A DNA stretch of 64,000 bases from NCBI GenBank assembly GCA_038380795.1, contig CM076269.1, positions 930,001-994,000 on the forward strand, in the 5' to 3' direction. The stretch is from Pyrocephalus nanus. Lineage: Eukaryota > Chordata > Aves > Passeriformes > Tyrannidae. The notes under the pieces were generated by a model. That model was not told the DNA's origin and did not search any database. It saw nothing but the letters and a program-made list of their open reading frames with translations. This document shows, piece after piece, positions 13,022 to 24,354 of the stretch (position 1 is its first letter; each line of letters opens with the position of its first letter). The position numbers and the translations under genes are program-made.

Positions 13022-13195
13022 CACAATCTCCCGACGAGCCATGAGAATGGCAAAGTTGGTCAGGTGGCTGCAAGCACAGGTGGTGTGGGTTTTGTTTGTG
13101 TCCACCAGTTTGCAGCCCTGCGTTGACCAGTATCCCATCATGGTCCTCTCCGAGTAGTTCCAGAAGGAGCAGTTTGCATTGAAGTAATTGTCGGG
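13022..13195 (-). CDS. ADGRL2: ADGRL2 GPS autoproteolysis exon with tethered agonist
   Basis: 174-nt exon, 58 codons, phase 0 to 0. It reads [58 protein letters not shown]. It holds the GPS motif with its two Trp and four Cys residues; cleavage in the family is between L and T of HLT, which frees the tethered agonist [11 protein letters not shown]. Sequons NCS, NYS and NKT are present. Acceptor tctcccag, donor gtaggtaa with a second GT four bases on. The agonist has Arg where I recall His in ADGRL1, ADGRL2 and ADGRL3 (MAH). Confidence 0.97.
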
Positions 13196-14303
13196 CTGGG
13201 AGATGAAAGGAAAACACGAAATGAGGGTTTTACACACCGAGATGGCAATAACAGTTGTTTAATATGTGTAAAGGGTAATTTAGATTAAACTCTGCACGTT
13301 TCGGACAATAAAGTTTTCCATTAGCAAAACTGTGGACTGTGTTGCACGAGGAAGGCATCCAGCTTAAAGGGGCTTTATAGTCCGAAGCACTCCAAAGTGT
13401 GGTCTCAATTACTGTGGACCCAATTTGAAACAATTACGATTTCTATCTTAACGGTTTTATGCATGGATGGTACATTACAGTCATTTTTGCTTTCTGGAAA
13501 ATTAGGACTGTGAATTTATTCTGAAGATATTTTTTCCTGTAATTGACAATTCGAAAACAGGCTCTTTTTCCTTTGATTCTCACCTTTGATCAGGCCAAAG
13601 TCATATGAATAGATATCAAGAAAAAGTTCACTCCTCAATGCCTATCTATTTTGGTGAAAAACAATCAAAACAGATTTATAAAAAGAGGCAAATTGAGAGG
13701 AAAATCCAACCATATTTTCTCCATCACAGTAGTGATTAGTTACTTTCCCCATGTGAGACATGAAAAAAGAAAGGGCCAAACTTATGAGCAGAGAAACACA
13801 GCAAATAAAATGCCATGAAGAAAATATATGTAAATTTAAAGTGTAACAAACCAATATATCATAATTTATTTTTCACTGAATAAATGCAGTTTAAAGAATT
13901 TGAACAGGCATCCATAACATGGTCCAAAAGTAATGTTGAAAGTCAAAAGTGTCAATAAAAGTTGTTACATCAGACCATCAAGAATCCTGGAAGTTATTTT
14001 CAACCCTGCTACTAAGGTAAGAGGTAATTTTCAGTTAGAAACAAATTAGTCATTTACATTTTCATGCTGATTACTGAATTAGCTTTCGTTAAGAATACAC
14101 TTAAGTTCTAATAATCACTGAACCGGGCTCATTTAATTTTATGTTCACAGACTTAACTCAACTTGCGTCTCTGACCCAGCCCAACATTTAAAATTCAAAT
14201 GGGGGGGGGAAAAAAAAAAAAAAAAAAAGAGGTTATTTTTCTGCATTGCTTTTCTCTCTCGCTGCTTTCATGACCTTCCCATTAACTCATCAGCACGACT
14301 CAC
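13196..14303 (-). other. ADGRL2 intron before the GPS exon (1.1 kb)
   Basis: AT-rich intron. It contains a G9-A19 run at 14201-14228 on the plus strand (T19-C9 on the transcript), 76 bases downstream of the preceding exon's donor. Confidence 0.75.
14201..14228. repeat. Homopolymer pair G9 A19
   Basis: Nine G followed directly by nineteen A. The exact length is likely to be uncertain in the assembly. The A-run could be the tail of an old retroposon, but no body was recognised beside it. Confidence 0.8.
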
Positions 14304-14509
14304 ATCGATGTGCTCCAGTGTGAAGTGCACGGGGTCGGTGAGGTACACCCGGCTCGACTCCTTGTTGATGGAGGCCGCGATGACATGGGAGTTGACGGCG
14401 ATCGTGCTGTTCCGCCCGGCAAAGTCGCTGCCCAGCTTTATGGTGGCGTTCTCAGTGCTGAGAAAACGGCCCAGACTTTTGTAAATGATGAAAACCAGCT
14501 TTGCTGACC
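14304..14509 (-). CDS. ADGRL2: ADGRL2 GAIN subdomain B, second exon
   Basis: 206-nt exon ending in phase 0. It reads [60 protein letters not shown] and HFTLEHID. It encodes further beta strands of the GAIN domain with N-glycosylation sequons NAT and NST. Acceptor cttttgcag, donor gtgagtcg. Third codon positions are strongly G/C with many CpGs, in contrast with the flanking AT-rich introns. Confidence 0.97.
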
Positions 14510-14770
14510 CTGCAAAAGACAAGAAATCCCGTCGCAGAGATCTACAGAAAGACAGCCGCCTGTACTCCGGTGAGCTGACAGCGAAGCATCGGTAAACAGA
14601 GAGGCATCTTTAGGCTGTGGGTTTGAAGACAAACGACCAGGCGTACCCAGGGTGTTTGGGGAGAAGCCAGGGAGCGGTTCTGCTGTGCTCTGTTTGGGTT
14701 TTTGAGCAGGGGAGGTAATGCAGGCTGTGTAACAGTTAAAGGGGTTCAGAGCTCCGTGCCCAGCACTCAC

Positions 14771-14893
14771 CGTTCCTGCTGTTCTGCTTCACCGTGCTCG
14801 CCGACAGCTGAATCGAGTTGCCTCCTTTACTGCCCTGAGGAAATTTCAAGTCCTGCACCTGGCCCTCAGTAATGAGCACTGCAACATCCAAAA
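14771..14893 (-). CDS. ADGRL2: ADGRL2 GAIN subdomain B, first exon
   Basis: 123-nt exon, phase 1 to 1. It reads [19 protein letters not shown], then [20 protein letters not shown] and RNG. These are the first beta strands of GAIN subdomain B. Acceptor ctgcttag, donor gtgagtgc. The acceptor tract on the transcript is a long T/C run that appears on the plus strand as the A-run near 14911-14924. The intron that follows is the shortest in the window, 261 bp. Confidence 0.95.
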
Positions 14894-16615
14894 CTAAGCA
14901 GACCAGAGGAAAAAAAAAAAAAAGAGTGTTAGAAAAGGAGAACGCAGAGAAAGTCTCTTGGCCACATTGCAATATGCCAGATGACAATCTTCCCCCCCGC
15001 TCTTTATTGAGTTTCCTCACACTGCTGTCTGTAAGGCAGAGTTGTACTGCATGTTTCAATCACACAGAGCTAGCTTCTTTAACTAAATCTAGTGCACACT
15101 GTTAAAATGACAGCACTTTAACAGTGATAACGTGATATCAAACCTCCTTCTAGTTTGTGCCCCCAAAACATCCACTTTAAAATACCACACACACATTGCA
15201 GAAAAATGTTAGTTTTGAAGATCCTAATGTCTATGCAGTATCCTCTGTGACAAATGTAGAACTTTAAGTATTGATTTAGATATAAAGAGTTTTTTAAACA
15301 GTCAGCAAAGAACACCTAAGAATAGTTAAGCTGTGCATTTAGCAAAATCAGTATTCATAGCTAAAAATAATTTCTGATTTTTTTTCCTAAATGTAAATCT
15401 GTATAAAGATTTATAGGAATCCATTTTATTAGTTCACAATGTATACTGGGAAACTTTAGTGGGATTGCCATCAAACACTGGATTCCTTTGGATAGATCAA
15501 ATCATTGAGGTGAGAGCAGACAATTTGTTGACAAAACAAGTGTTATATTAAACTGGTCTAACTATTGGTGTGAACTGGACTGACAAAAAGTATGAAATTA
15601 GGGAATGACTTCTTTTTCTCTGAGCCATACACATATGTGCACTGGGATTTCAGTCCTGCATGGCACTGGGAATGAGTCACTGTGATTGCAGACAGCTCAC
15701 GGTAAGAAGCAACACTCAGAGAGTCTCCTGGTGCAGTTCCTCTGATAAGGGACTGCAAAACCTTTCCCCATCCTTTCCCAGTATCTTCCCACTCAATTAA
15801 AAACTAGGCAGAATCACCTTCTGCAGTCACAAATATGCAGACACTGAAACGTGAAAAGTCTCATTTCTGCACTGTATTCCAAGTCTCCACCTCGGTACTC
15901 TGCATATTAGCAGACTTTCAGGTTCCTTGTACCTCACGGAGACAACATTAATCTCTGTAATAAGCTGAAGGAATTTTAATTTTATGCATAGCAATGATTT
16001 TTGCTTTAGCACAGCCTGCGTAACAATATTTGCACATCTCTAATACCAAACCCCTTCATTTCTCTGTCACCACTCAGATTCTAAATGAGGCTCCAACTCT
16101 CTTCAGCTCCTTTGCAGTCTCTGAAGCATAGCTATTCTGCATTATGGGAGATGTAGTTCACTGAACACATTTTTACCTGAAGGCAGTCATGTTTAATATA
16201 AACATTTGGCCTATGTTCTGAGCACCTAAAATATTTAACTGGCACAGTACGTTGCAAAAAAAGTAATTTAAATTCATCAGGAACAGTTTATATATAACAG
16301 AAAAGCGTTTTCTGCAGCTCTACAGAAAGCAGTTACCTCAAAAAATCCATACTCTGCCATTTAAGCACTCTTCATATATCCATGCGTTCTGCTAATGATT
16401 TTTCAGTGGTAAATCAACTTTGCAACATCAACTACTTTCCATTTTATACTGTATTAATGGCAGTGAAGAAGAATGTCACTTTGGAGCATTCACTTCTCCA
16501 CTAAGTGTTGCACAGCTCAGCTTCAGAGGCTGTGCTGCTTTCTGGAGTATTTCCTCCTCATTTTCTAAAGCAACGCAGAGCACTTGAATTTCTGCCAGAA
16601 AAGAAGTTTACTCAC
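14894..16615 (-). other. ADGRL2 intron between GAIN exons (1.7 kb)
   Basis: AT-rich intron with an A-run at about 14911-14924 that forms the pyrimidine tract of the next exon on the transcript strand. Nothing else was recognised. Confidence 0.75.
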
Positions 16616-16799
16616 CGATGTTTTCTGTGGGCATCGAGACCCTGGTTGGTTCTAAGAGATTATCAGCCAAAACAAAAGCCCCTTCTTCTAATGTATCAAG
16701 TAACATCGTGGCTGCATGGGCTTGTTCTGAAGAATTCATGTCCTTCCAGGACTCCAGAGCTTCAGGCCTGAGCAGGTTGTCCACTGTATCCACAATTGC
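16616..16799 (-). CDS. ADGRL2: ADGRL2 GAIN subdomain A, second exon
   Basis: 184-nt exon entering in phase 0 and leaving in phase 1. It reads [40 protein letters not shown] and [20 protein letters not shown] then I plus one base. This is the C-terminal half of the helical GAIN subdomain. Acceptor aatgcag, donor gtgagtaa. It differs from recalled human ADGRL2 by only a few changes (for example KD for KH and HAAT for HTAT). Confidence 0.97.
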
Positions 16800-19665
16800 C
16801 TGCATTCATTACAAAACTATCATTAGGTCTGATTGCCCTGGGCAGCTGGGGAGTATTTCCAATGTTATCTGGTGACAATTATAATACTTAACTGTCAGAA
16901 TGATTTACTGTGATTTAATGGCACTAGAACACTATTTCCAACATTAAAATATTTTCCACCCTCTCGCTGGATTAGCGTGAATAGAAGTGCAGTTAGCCAC
17001 TAGCATCGTGTGGTCTCTGAGTGGTAAACATGCAGATTTGACTTGTTTTGTGCCAGATATAAAGATGGTATTATTAATGTGCTGAAAAAATGTAAAAATA
17101 AATGCCAGAAGTTTTGCCTGAAGCTTTCATCCTAAAGTTAATGTCAAAATGTATAACTTCTATTTAAAAATTAGCATTCTGCAGTTTAGCTAAAAATGAC
17201 AATACTCCTCCTCTGGAAACTGAGCCCAGCTAATGCAGCCCTAGCACTATAAACTACTTGTCTATGACAAACTGCCTTCTTTATTAAAGGAGGCATGCAA
17301 TGAAGCTGACTCAGTGGATATAAATTAGCCCTGGCCACTCTCACTCCCCCTCCTGTCCCTGTACCTGTTCATAGATACTTAAAAAGATTACCAACTCCCA
17401 TTCCTGCACAAAGGTCAGTCAGAAAAGGAAATCAATAGAGCAAACAAGATGTCCACTGACTGTCCCTGTTATCAGCGAAGGCAAAACTGTAAAGCCGAAA
17501 AAAAGCTGCCACTTTAGAAAGTTTTACTTGTAACAACTCTATCATCAGGTTTTAAGGTTCATTAAGCTGCATATAAAGTAACAATAAATAAGGAAGAAGA
17601 ATAATTCAGTGACATGATTACATTATTTTTACAAAATAATCCAATCAGAGTAATCAGTTAATCAATTGAAGGCAGGCTTTTACATTAATGCATAATGTAG
17701 CTGTGCACTGAGTACACCATGCACTGCTGAGGCACCCTGTTTACTCTGTCCCATTTACCTGCTCATAATGTGTCATTAAGCATATATATAATTTGTTTGA
17801 TCAATTTAAAAGCACTGGAAATGGAAACAGAAGACACTGTACAAACAGAAAGATGTCGGTCTGGAATGCTGGATCGTGCAAACAAACGAACAGGAAAAGT
17901 TGGTCAAGGCTATTGTCAGAGCAAGATTAATTAGCCTAATCCATTTTAATATCCTCTTTCTGTCTGCATTGTGAGCCACCATGACCTTCCTGGCAGGTGG
18001 AAGATACTTCGAAGTGGCATTAAAGCCTTTTTTCTTTCTCTAATGGGAGACAGAATAGTCAAAATGCTCACACTGATACTGCTGCAGCCATTAACTAGAG
18101 TGGAACAGAAATTGGTCTGCAGAGGCCAGATTCATTAGTCACCAAGAAATACAGATTGGAGCCTCTAATCTGAGGTACAAATGAATCCTCTGTCACAAAG
18201 TGGGAACTTGCTTCATTTGCATAGCGTAAGTCAGCTTTTGATTTGTAATTTCAAGAGGTTTATTAGTCTTATCTAAGCAGAGAAGCCCATCTGAGACCGA
18301 CAGAAAATGACACCGGTTGGAAATTAGGGTTGTGCTCCGGTTCTCATGTATCCACACAGCACTGATGGTGTGTTCATTAATGTGAGCCCATTTTATTTGT
18401 TATGGCAGAATCTAACTCGGCATTTTTCTCGTGGAAAATGGATCACCTGCCCACTAATATTTCGGAGGTGCTTCTCCTCTCAGACAGAGGCAAGTGGACG
18501 GTGGCAAAAAGCCCACGGCCCCTGTGACACATCTGTTGGAGCAGATGTGACTGCTCTTCTGATGATCCTGGTTACTAATGCAAAGGAAGCACACAAACCC
18601 ACTCAAACCATGTCTACTGGATTTCCCTTTAGTATTAAAAAATACTTCAGAATAAACAACTATTACAATTATTATTATTTGAGAACCTAATTTCTCTCCA
18701 GATCTTCACCTCTTTTTGTCAAATTTCTGCATAACTGGACACCTCCCATCCACTTCCAGGGCTTTAGGATAAAAGACAGAAGTGCCCTGTACAGAGAATT
18801 ATCTCTTCAGTAAGAGTCTGAATTATTTTACTGTGTTGCAAAGTATTTCAAAGTTCTTTTCAAAAAATCATTCTTACATTTCATCTCATTAAAGGGTACA
18901 AGCAAAAATCAGTACTTTAAAAGTTTTGAAAAAATGTGCAATACAATTTTTCAGAGGCAGACACATGTGTTCCAGGACTGTTTTCTCTCCTTCACAGGGG
19001 CAAAGTGGCATTACTGGCACTGCACAGCAGAGAAGGAGTTGGCCAGTACAGACAACCATTCTAGAGCTGATGAAAGGAGCTGGAAATCAGGCAGCAATGT
19101 GTGACATGCCTTCCATAGAGCCTGGTTAATGGGACACATGGCAGACATCTTAATAGTGAAGTTAGAGAAATGTTTGCCTTTGCATTTTATCCTGAAGTCA
19201 CTGAATTGTACCAATTCTTGGAACTGTAAGGAAGAGTGATTTTGCTAGGGATAAGGGCACACAAAGAACAAAGCCATATAATGTACATTTTCCACACAAG
19301 CAAAATTAACTCTCAACAGTCTTTGATATAAAATTCTACCAAGATGAAGTAATTTCTTTAAGTTGCCAGCTTTTTCCCCTACCCAAGGTTTTGTTATGAG
19401 ATAGCTGTTATTTCCAATTCAGATAATAACCCTTTCTGCTCTTTGTGCTTCAAACAAGTAGAGGTACAAGACGTATGAACTTTGATCGTAAGTTGTTTTT
19501 TTTTCTGAGTGTTATACCTGTGCAAAGCCAACATTTGTAAAGTTGATATGGGGCACAATACACATTTATCAAAGACTGAAATACATAGGATCATGCAGCA
19601 AGATGATAAAGCGTGGCAGGTTGCTGAAGCAGGGAGAAAGCAGGGTGACAGCACAGGAGAGATAC
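16800..19665 (-). other. ADGRL2 intron after the 39-nt exon (2.9 kb)
   Basis: Intron with a non-repetitive stretch at about 17276-18340 that has the look of a conserved non-coding element: an AP-1-type TGACTCA (17307-17313), a paired homeodomain-like gattaattagcctaat (17925-17940) and an octamer ATTTGCAT (18215-18222). This is a guess from composition and motifs only; single short motifs occur by chance. Confidence 0.5.
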
Positions 19666-19704
19666 CTTAAGGTAAGCCCTGCATGTCTTCTCTCGTTTTT
19701 GGAG
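19666..19704 (-). CDS. ADGRL2: ADGRL2 39-nt GAIN exon LQKREKTCRAYLK
   Basis: A 39-nt exon, phase 0 to 0, found by looking for the residues missing between the SYNK and AIVDTVDN exons. The minus strand reads ttattaaaaag, then codons for L-Q-K-R-E-K-T-C-R-A-Y-L-K, then donor gtatctct. All 13 residues agree with ADGRL2 at this place. The acceptor has A rather than C/T at -3 and an A-run at -7 to -2, so it is weak, though a pyrimidine tract (ttttctttttcctt) lies just upstream. Size and phase would allow in-frame skipping. Confidence 0.93.
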
Positions 19705-21323
19705 CTTTTTAATAAGGAAAAAGAAAATCAGAAGTTAGACAGATTCTGGAAAGCTTCAGAAATAGGGAAAAAAAACCCCACAACACTCTGGTTTTTCAAA
19801 TCCCGGTTTTGAACTACAGCCTGGCCATTAATCAAGTTTCTGTCCACAATGGCTACAAAAAAAACATCCCACAGGAAACATTTTTCCCCAGCTGTGGTTT
19901 CAGCCCAGGTGGCCAGTCCCACACAGCCCTGGCTCATTCCCTCACCAGCACCACTGGGGAAAGGATCACAAGGGCAGGAGTGAGAAAACTCACGAGCTGA
20001 GATAAAGACATTTCAGCAGGTAAAACAAGAGCCACGCATGTGAGCAGAGCAAACCAAGGAATGCACTGCTTCCCACGGCTAGGCAGGTGTTCAGCCACAC
20101 CCAGGAAAGCCAGGCTCCATCACAATTCCCATGGGGAACACCCTAACTTCGACTGTCCCCCTCCTCTTCCTCGTTCCCACCAGCTTTACAGAGCCAGCAG
20201 GATCCCACAGGGGATGAAATACCCCTGGGGTGAGCTGGGCTCAGCTGTCCTGGCTGTGTCCCCTCCCAGTTTCCACTCACCCCCAGCTTCCTTGCCCGTG
20301 TGGCAGTGCAGAGAGGGCTGGGATGCTGAGCAAGTGCTGCTCACCAAAACCAAAACACCTCTACATTATCAACAAGGTGTGCACCACAGATCCAGAGCCC
20401 AGCCCCATACCAGGCACTGTGCACAACACTGACTCCATCCTAGCCAAACCAGCACAACAACCTTGGTCTGGGTGTCTGGATACCTTTTGTCCAGAGAGTG
20501 AGATTTATATGAAAAGGCCAAAGGAGGAAATCCCTGTGTGGGCACTGGATCTGTCTCTGGGAAAACTATTTTAAGGGCAGCTAGGGACTGTAAATAAAAC
20601 TACTGCCAAAATAACAGAGGAGTTCATCTCTCTCTAAAGGAGGATGAAAAAAAAATTCCTTTGTGGCTTGCTGACTGGGCTGACGCAAGGAAGAGGCTGA
20701 GAAACACAGCATTTCCTCTGAGAAAAAGAGAAAAGGTAATAACACTTGCAATTTCGATTTAAACCACAAAGACATAAATTTTCTCTGCAATGTTTCTTGG
20801 AACATCATTCCAGAGAAAACATTAATTCGTGTTTTAGATATGTGTACTAAGGCATTCTTATAAAGATCAATTTTAAGTCACGTGGGTGTCTTTTAAAAGG
20901 CTAAGAAAGTGCTATTATTCTGCAGAAAGATCAAAATAAACCCCTGCACCTATGCAGAATCCCACTGATTTTGTTCCATGCTCAGGGTTAAAAGGATCAC
21001 TGGATAAACACGCTGATTTGTTACAGAATTTCTGAGAGCTAATACTCATTTCCCTCACTCTAGTTATAATGCATTCCAGATTTTAATATGGGACACAGCT
21101 ATGTATTTTAGGACCAGTCAGCTATTGTGAATTACATCTTATTCCCTAAAGAAGGTAATTGCAACTTTCTGCTGCGTATTTACTGCTGTTTTCTCTTATA
21201 TGCTTATTCCAGAGCTGTATGCATGCAGGAACAAAGTACAGATTAATGTTTCTGAAAGGAAAAGAACACAAAACCCAAGGGCAATGGTTATCCCAGCACG
21301 AGGAGGTGATGGGAGCTGTGTAC
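19705..21323 (-). other. ADGRL2 intron before the 39-nt exon (1.6 kb), with LTR fragment
   Basis: Intron holding the LTR-like block at about 20100-20462, which accounts for the locally high G+C. The rest is AT-rich with no recognised feature. Confidence 0.7.
20100..20462 (+). mobile_element. Degraded avian endogenous-retrovirus-type LTR (solo, probable)
   Basis: The block runs from about aggctccatcacaattcccat through gggctcagctgtcctggctg, tgtcccctcccag and ctacattatcaacaaggtgt to ccataccaggcactgtg and ccagccaaaccagcac-like sequence. I recognise this order of segments as that of a widespread LTR in songbird genomes; the family name is from memory and unsure. No internal retroviral region follows, so it would be a solo LTR, diverged and old, in the orientation opposite to ADGRL2. 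Exact ends and target-site duplication were not determined. Confidence 0.62.
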
Positions 21324-21509
21324 CTTGTTATAACTCCTTCCAGCAGAGTCTTTTTCACTGGGCCGCAGTTCCTGAAGCTGAGCATCCAAAATATCCACGA
21401 GCTGCTCCATCAGCCTCACTGATGAGCTAACATCGCCAGCAAACACTGGGCCTTTGGTGTGTTTAGCCAGTTCATTGGCCAGACTAGCAGCATTTTCCCC
21501 ACTTCTGAT
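21324..21509 (-). CDS. ADGRL2: ADGRL2 GAIN subdomain A exon
   Basis: 186-nt exon, 62 codons, phase 0 at both ends. It reads [40 protein letters not shown] and [20 protein letters not shown] then NK. This is the helical start of the GAIN domain, the fold that carries out self-cleavage and holds the N-terminal fragment on the receptor. Acceptor tcatttcag, donor gtacacag. The peptide matches ADGRL2 essentially residue for residue as recalled. Being phase 0-0 it could be skipped in frame, but this would remove core GAIN helices. Confidence 0.97.
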
Positions 21510-22342
21510 CTGAAATGACAATTGGTATTATCTCAGCAGGGTCCCTTGTTCTGCTTGAGGCTCCTAATTCCAATTCCCTGTGTACCTTTGTTGTGGTGAA
21601 ATAACCATTTGCACACACACTGAAATCTGTAACTAATTGAGACCAATAACGTTCTCTTTATCTCAGAAGATTAAAGGTTCTTAGATCCGTGACACACAAA
21701 AGCAGTTCTTAACAGCCATCAAAACCAGAAATCTGACTGGGACTTCTGGCCTAGATCTTCTATTCATCCTCACTTTTATTTTACTGCCATTATCAGACAG
21801 TAAGAAATCTATTTGTTCATACCAGCGCTTGAGGCATTCAAAAGTCAAGTAGCTTGGTACTGACAACAAATTATCCAGTTTTCATAAACTTTGTAAATCC
21901 CAGTAGGGAGGGAAAACACAGGAAGTGGTTCTGCACACTAATCATACCGTTATCAATGCACTCAGACAAAAATCTATTCATTACAGTATAATTTTTACTG
22001 AACAAAAGCCCTTGCTGCATACCACAGGTTCTGCTGTTTGATTTACAGTATGTGATTTATTAGGCAAAAACTGCGTTTGGTTTTCGAACATCAGCAAAGC
22101 TGCTCTGTTTTCAACAGTGATGAGGATGTGTAATCATGGATCCAATTACAGAACTCATGGAGAGGGCACACCACAACAGGCACACAGACCTAACTGCTGG
22201 CCAGTGCTCTAAGCACACACAGCTCCTTCTACTTCAAATGAACGCAGAGCAATAAACACAGCTTCAACCCACTGAATTATTAATGCTCAGAGTTAAAATC
22301 CTTAATCACCAGCAAACACCAGATTAAAAGGTTTCAACCAAC
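21510..22342 (-). other. ADGRL2 intron between HormR and GAIN exons (0.8 kb)
   Basis: AT-rich intron with nothing recognised beyond splice signals. Confidence 0.75.
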
Positions 22343-22446
22343 CTTCTGAGCCAGCTGATTTACCCAGTGTGAGGTACAGTTGCTAAGATCAGGGCCTTTG
22401 GGGTTCCACATTCCTGTTAAGACCACGCAGAGATACGAGGCAGTTC
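22343..22446 (-). CDS. ADGRL2: ADGRL2 HormR domain, second part
   Basis: 104-nt exon that completes the Gly codon and reads [34 protein letters not shown], ending in phase 0. It carries the remaining HormR cysteines (YLC, SNC), the GxWxPxGPDLSNC signature of the domain and an NCT glycosylation site. Acceptor ctgttgtag; donor gttggttg, a less usual +3 base. My recollection of human ADGRL2 at YLC is MISTGTW; the bird sequence VVLTGMW differs, so this is a variable loop. Confidence 0.94.
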
Positions 22447-23004
22447 CTACAACAGATGCAGAAAACTACAGTGAAAGGGAAACCACTTTTCTGCACGCAT
22501 TCAGGGACTTGGCTACACTGTGCTCCTAAACAGCGTTACACTCTGAATGCTGCTAATGGTAGCAGTTGACAATAATTGACAAAACCGAAAGGAAATAACG
22601 TCGATTACAAAGAGCAATAAAAAAAAAAAAAAAATAGTCAGTGAAAAGTACCAGACGTTTTCTGCAAACAAACAAAAAAGCTCTTGATTTTTCCTGGAGC
22701 TCGTCCAGAGGGGAGCTAATAATGAGAAAGGCAGCTGTAGGCATATTTCACAACAGTCCTCAAGCAATGCCCTAAAATCTGACCCGGATTCTCAGCAGTG
22801 CAAGCACAAGGTAGTTCTGAGGCTACACTCAAATGACGTCTGCAGACTGACCACTGACCACTGCCAGGAGATACTGCCCTCTCCAAGGAACCGAAAAATC
22901 ACGTGACAAACAGCCTGAGATCAAAAAAACATTCATCCCGAGAGAGCTGCACGTCTCTTCTGAAATATCTGCTTGAAATCAAGATGCATTTTCAAAGGCA
23001 ATAC
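22447..23004 (-). other. ADGRL2 intron within HormR (0.56 kb)
   Basis: Short intron with a 15-base A-run near 22620-22634 on the plus strand. Nothing else was recognised. Confidence 0.75.
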
Positions 23005-23301
23005 CTCGTGTTCCTTTGGGGCAAGGGCGTTCCACCATCATCCCTCGCTGTGTCTGAGGCCAGCTAATCCCCCTGGCCTCAGTGGGTTCACAGAACCTCT
23101 CTGGCAGAGGGAAGAAGCTCGTCACGGGGGGGATTTTGGTGGTGGAAACGGGTGGTGGGGGTCTGGGTCCTTTGCTTCCCTCCTTGGTTCCTCCAGCTGA
23201 CGTTGTGCTTACGGGACCCTTCTGGGATGTGGTGCTGGTGGTCGACACTGTGGTTTTGTACAGCTCTGCTGAAGAAGTTATTGTCACTGCTGTGGTAGGC
23301 A
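23005..23301 (-). CDS. ADGRL2: ADGRL2 Ser/Thr/Pro-rich stalk and start of HormR domain
   Basis: 297-nt exon (99 codons, phase 1 to 1). The first two thirds, from [18 protein letters not shown] to about [15 protein letters not shown], is rich in Thr, Ser and Pro and is probably an O-glycosylated spacer between the olfactomedin domain and the membrane-proximal part. It is followed by the start of the hormone-receptor domain, [19 protein letters not shown] and RPCPKGTRG, with its conserved Cys and Trp. Acceptor ctgcgcag, donor gtattgcc. The stalk segment matches ADGRL2 and is quite unlike the stalks of ADGRL1 and ADGRL3, so this exon is good evidence for the paralogue. Confidence 0.95.
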
Positions 23302-24328
23302 CTGCGCAGGGAAAATTAGAGCAATAATAAAGTAAATGGCTTAGAATTATATATTTAAAAAAAAAGTTATTTAAAAGTTATTTATGTAGCTTTAAAGGAT
23401 TCTCTGGAGTCTCCTTTCCTTTATCTTAATATTACTCTCATTGCTATTCTGGGTGCTTAAGATATAACTGAGGTTTTTTTCTTTTTCCACTCCCAACCCA
23501 CACTGGTATGACGCTTCAGCACCTTCTGCAAATGATCTCTTCCGTAATAAAAACTGATAGTTACATTTCTAAAGGCTGAAAGGCAGTACTAGCAAGTGTT
23601 ATCAGTACATAACAAACACGCTCAAAGCAATTAAAGATTACTTAATCACTTCTGCAGCAGGAACAACTCGACAGATAGAATCATTTGAAGCAGTATGCTG
23701 TAAACAATGCAGTCCAGCTTTAACAGCAAGGGCAGTGGGCTGTAAGTAACGAGGCCATTTTTGAAAAAAACAGCCCCCAAAACTTCCAGTCACCCAGCAC
23801 ACACCTTCCAGGGCAATAATTATGATAACATCTTCCCTCCCAGCAGTCATTCTGCTCGAGGGAGCTGCAGCACGCCCCATTAGCTGCCAACAGGAGCAGC
23901 GCCTCGCACGTACACGGCGCCCTCCTGGGTGAGCGTTTGGGGCCCAACATCCTCGTCTGACAAAGCAGGTATGAAGACACAACTCATTTAAGCTGGTGGC
24001 AGGGACCTGGTTTCACCTTTGACAGAAGCCCAGGACTGGCTCAGGACACATCCCTTGTGCCCAGGATGCAGCTGCTCCTGCCATGGACAGCACAGGTCCT
24101 TGTGCTGAGAACAAATAAGCTCATACAAAATAATTTTGGCTTTTTCCTTTCTTTTTTTTTATTTTTCTTCTTCTGCTAGGCCCTTGAACTCTGAGTTACT
24201 GGACAGTGCAGCTTCTCTAAATCAAATCATAAAACGAAAACAAAAGAAGAGCTGTCTCACTTTCTTTTAGCAGTTACTTTATTAGTCAGTGTTTTGAATA
24301 ATATTAACTTTCAGTAATTTAGCAGTTA

Positions 24329-24354
24329 AAAAGCCTTTTTCAAAAGCCTTTTTC
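24329..24354. repeat. Perfect 13-bp tandem duplication
   Basis: aaaagcctttttc occurs twice in direct succession (24329-24341 and 24342-24354). This is a recent replication-slippage type event. Confidence 0.85.
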
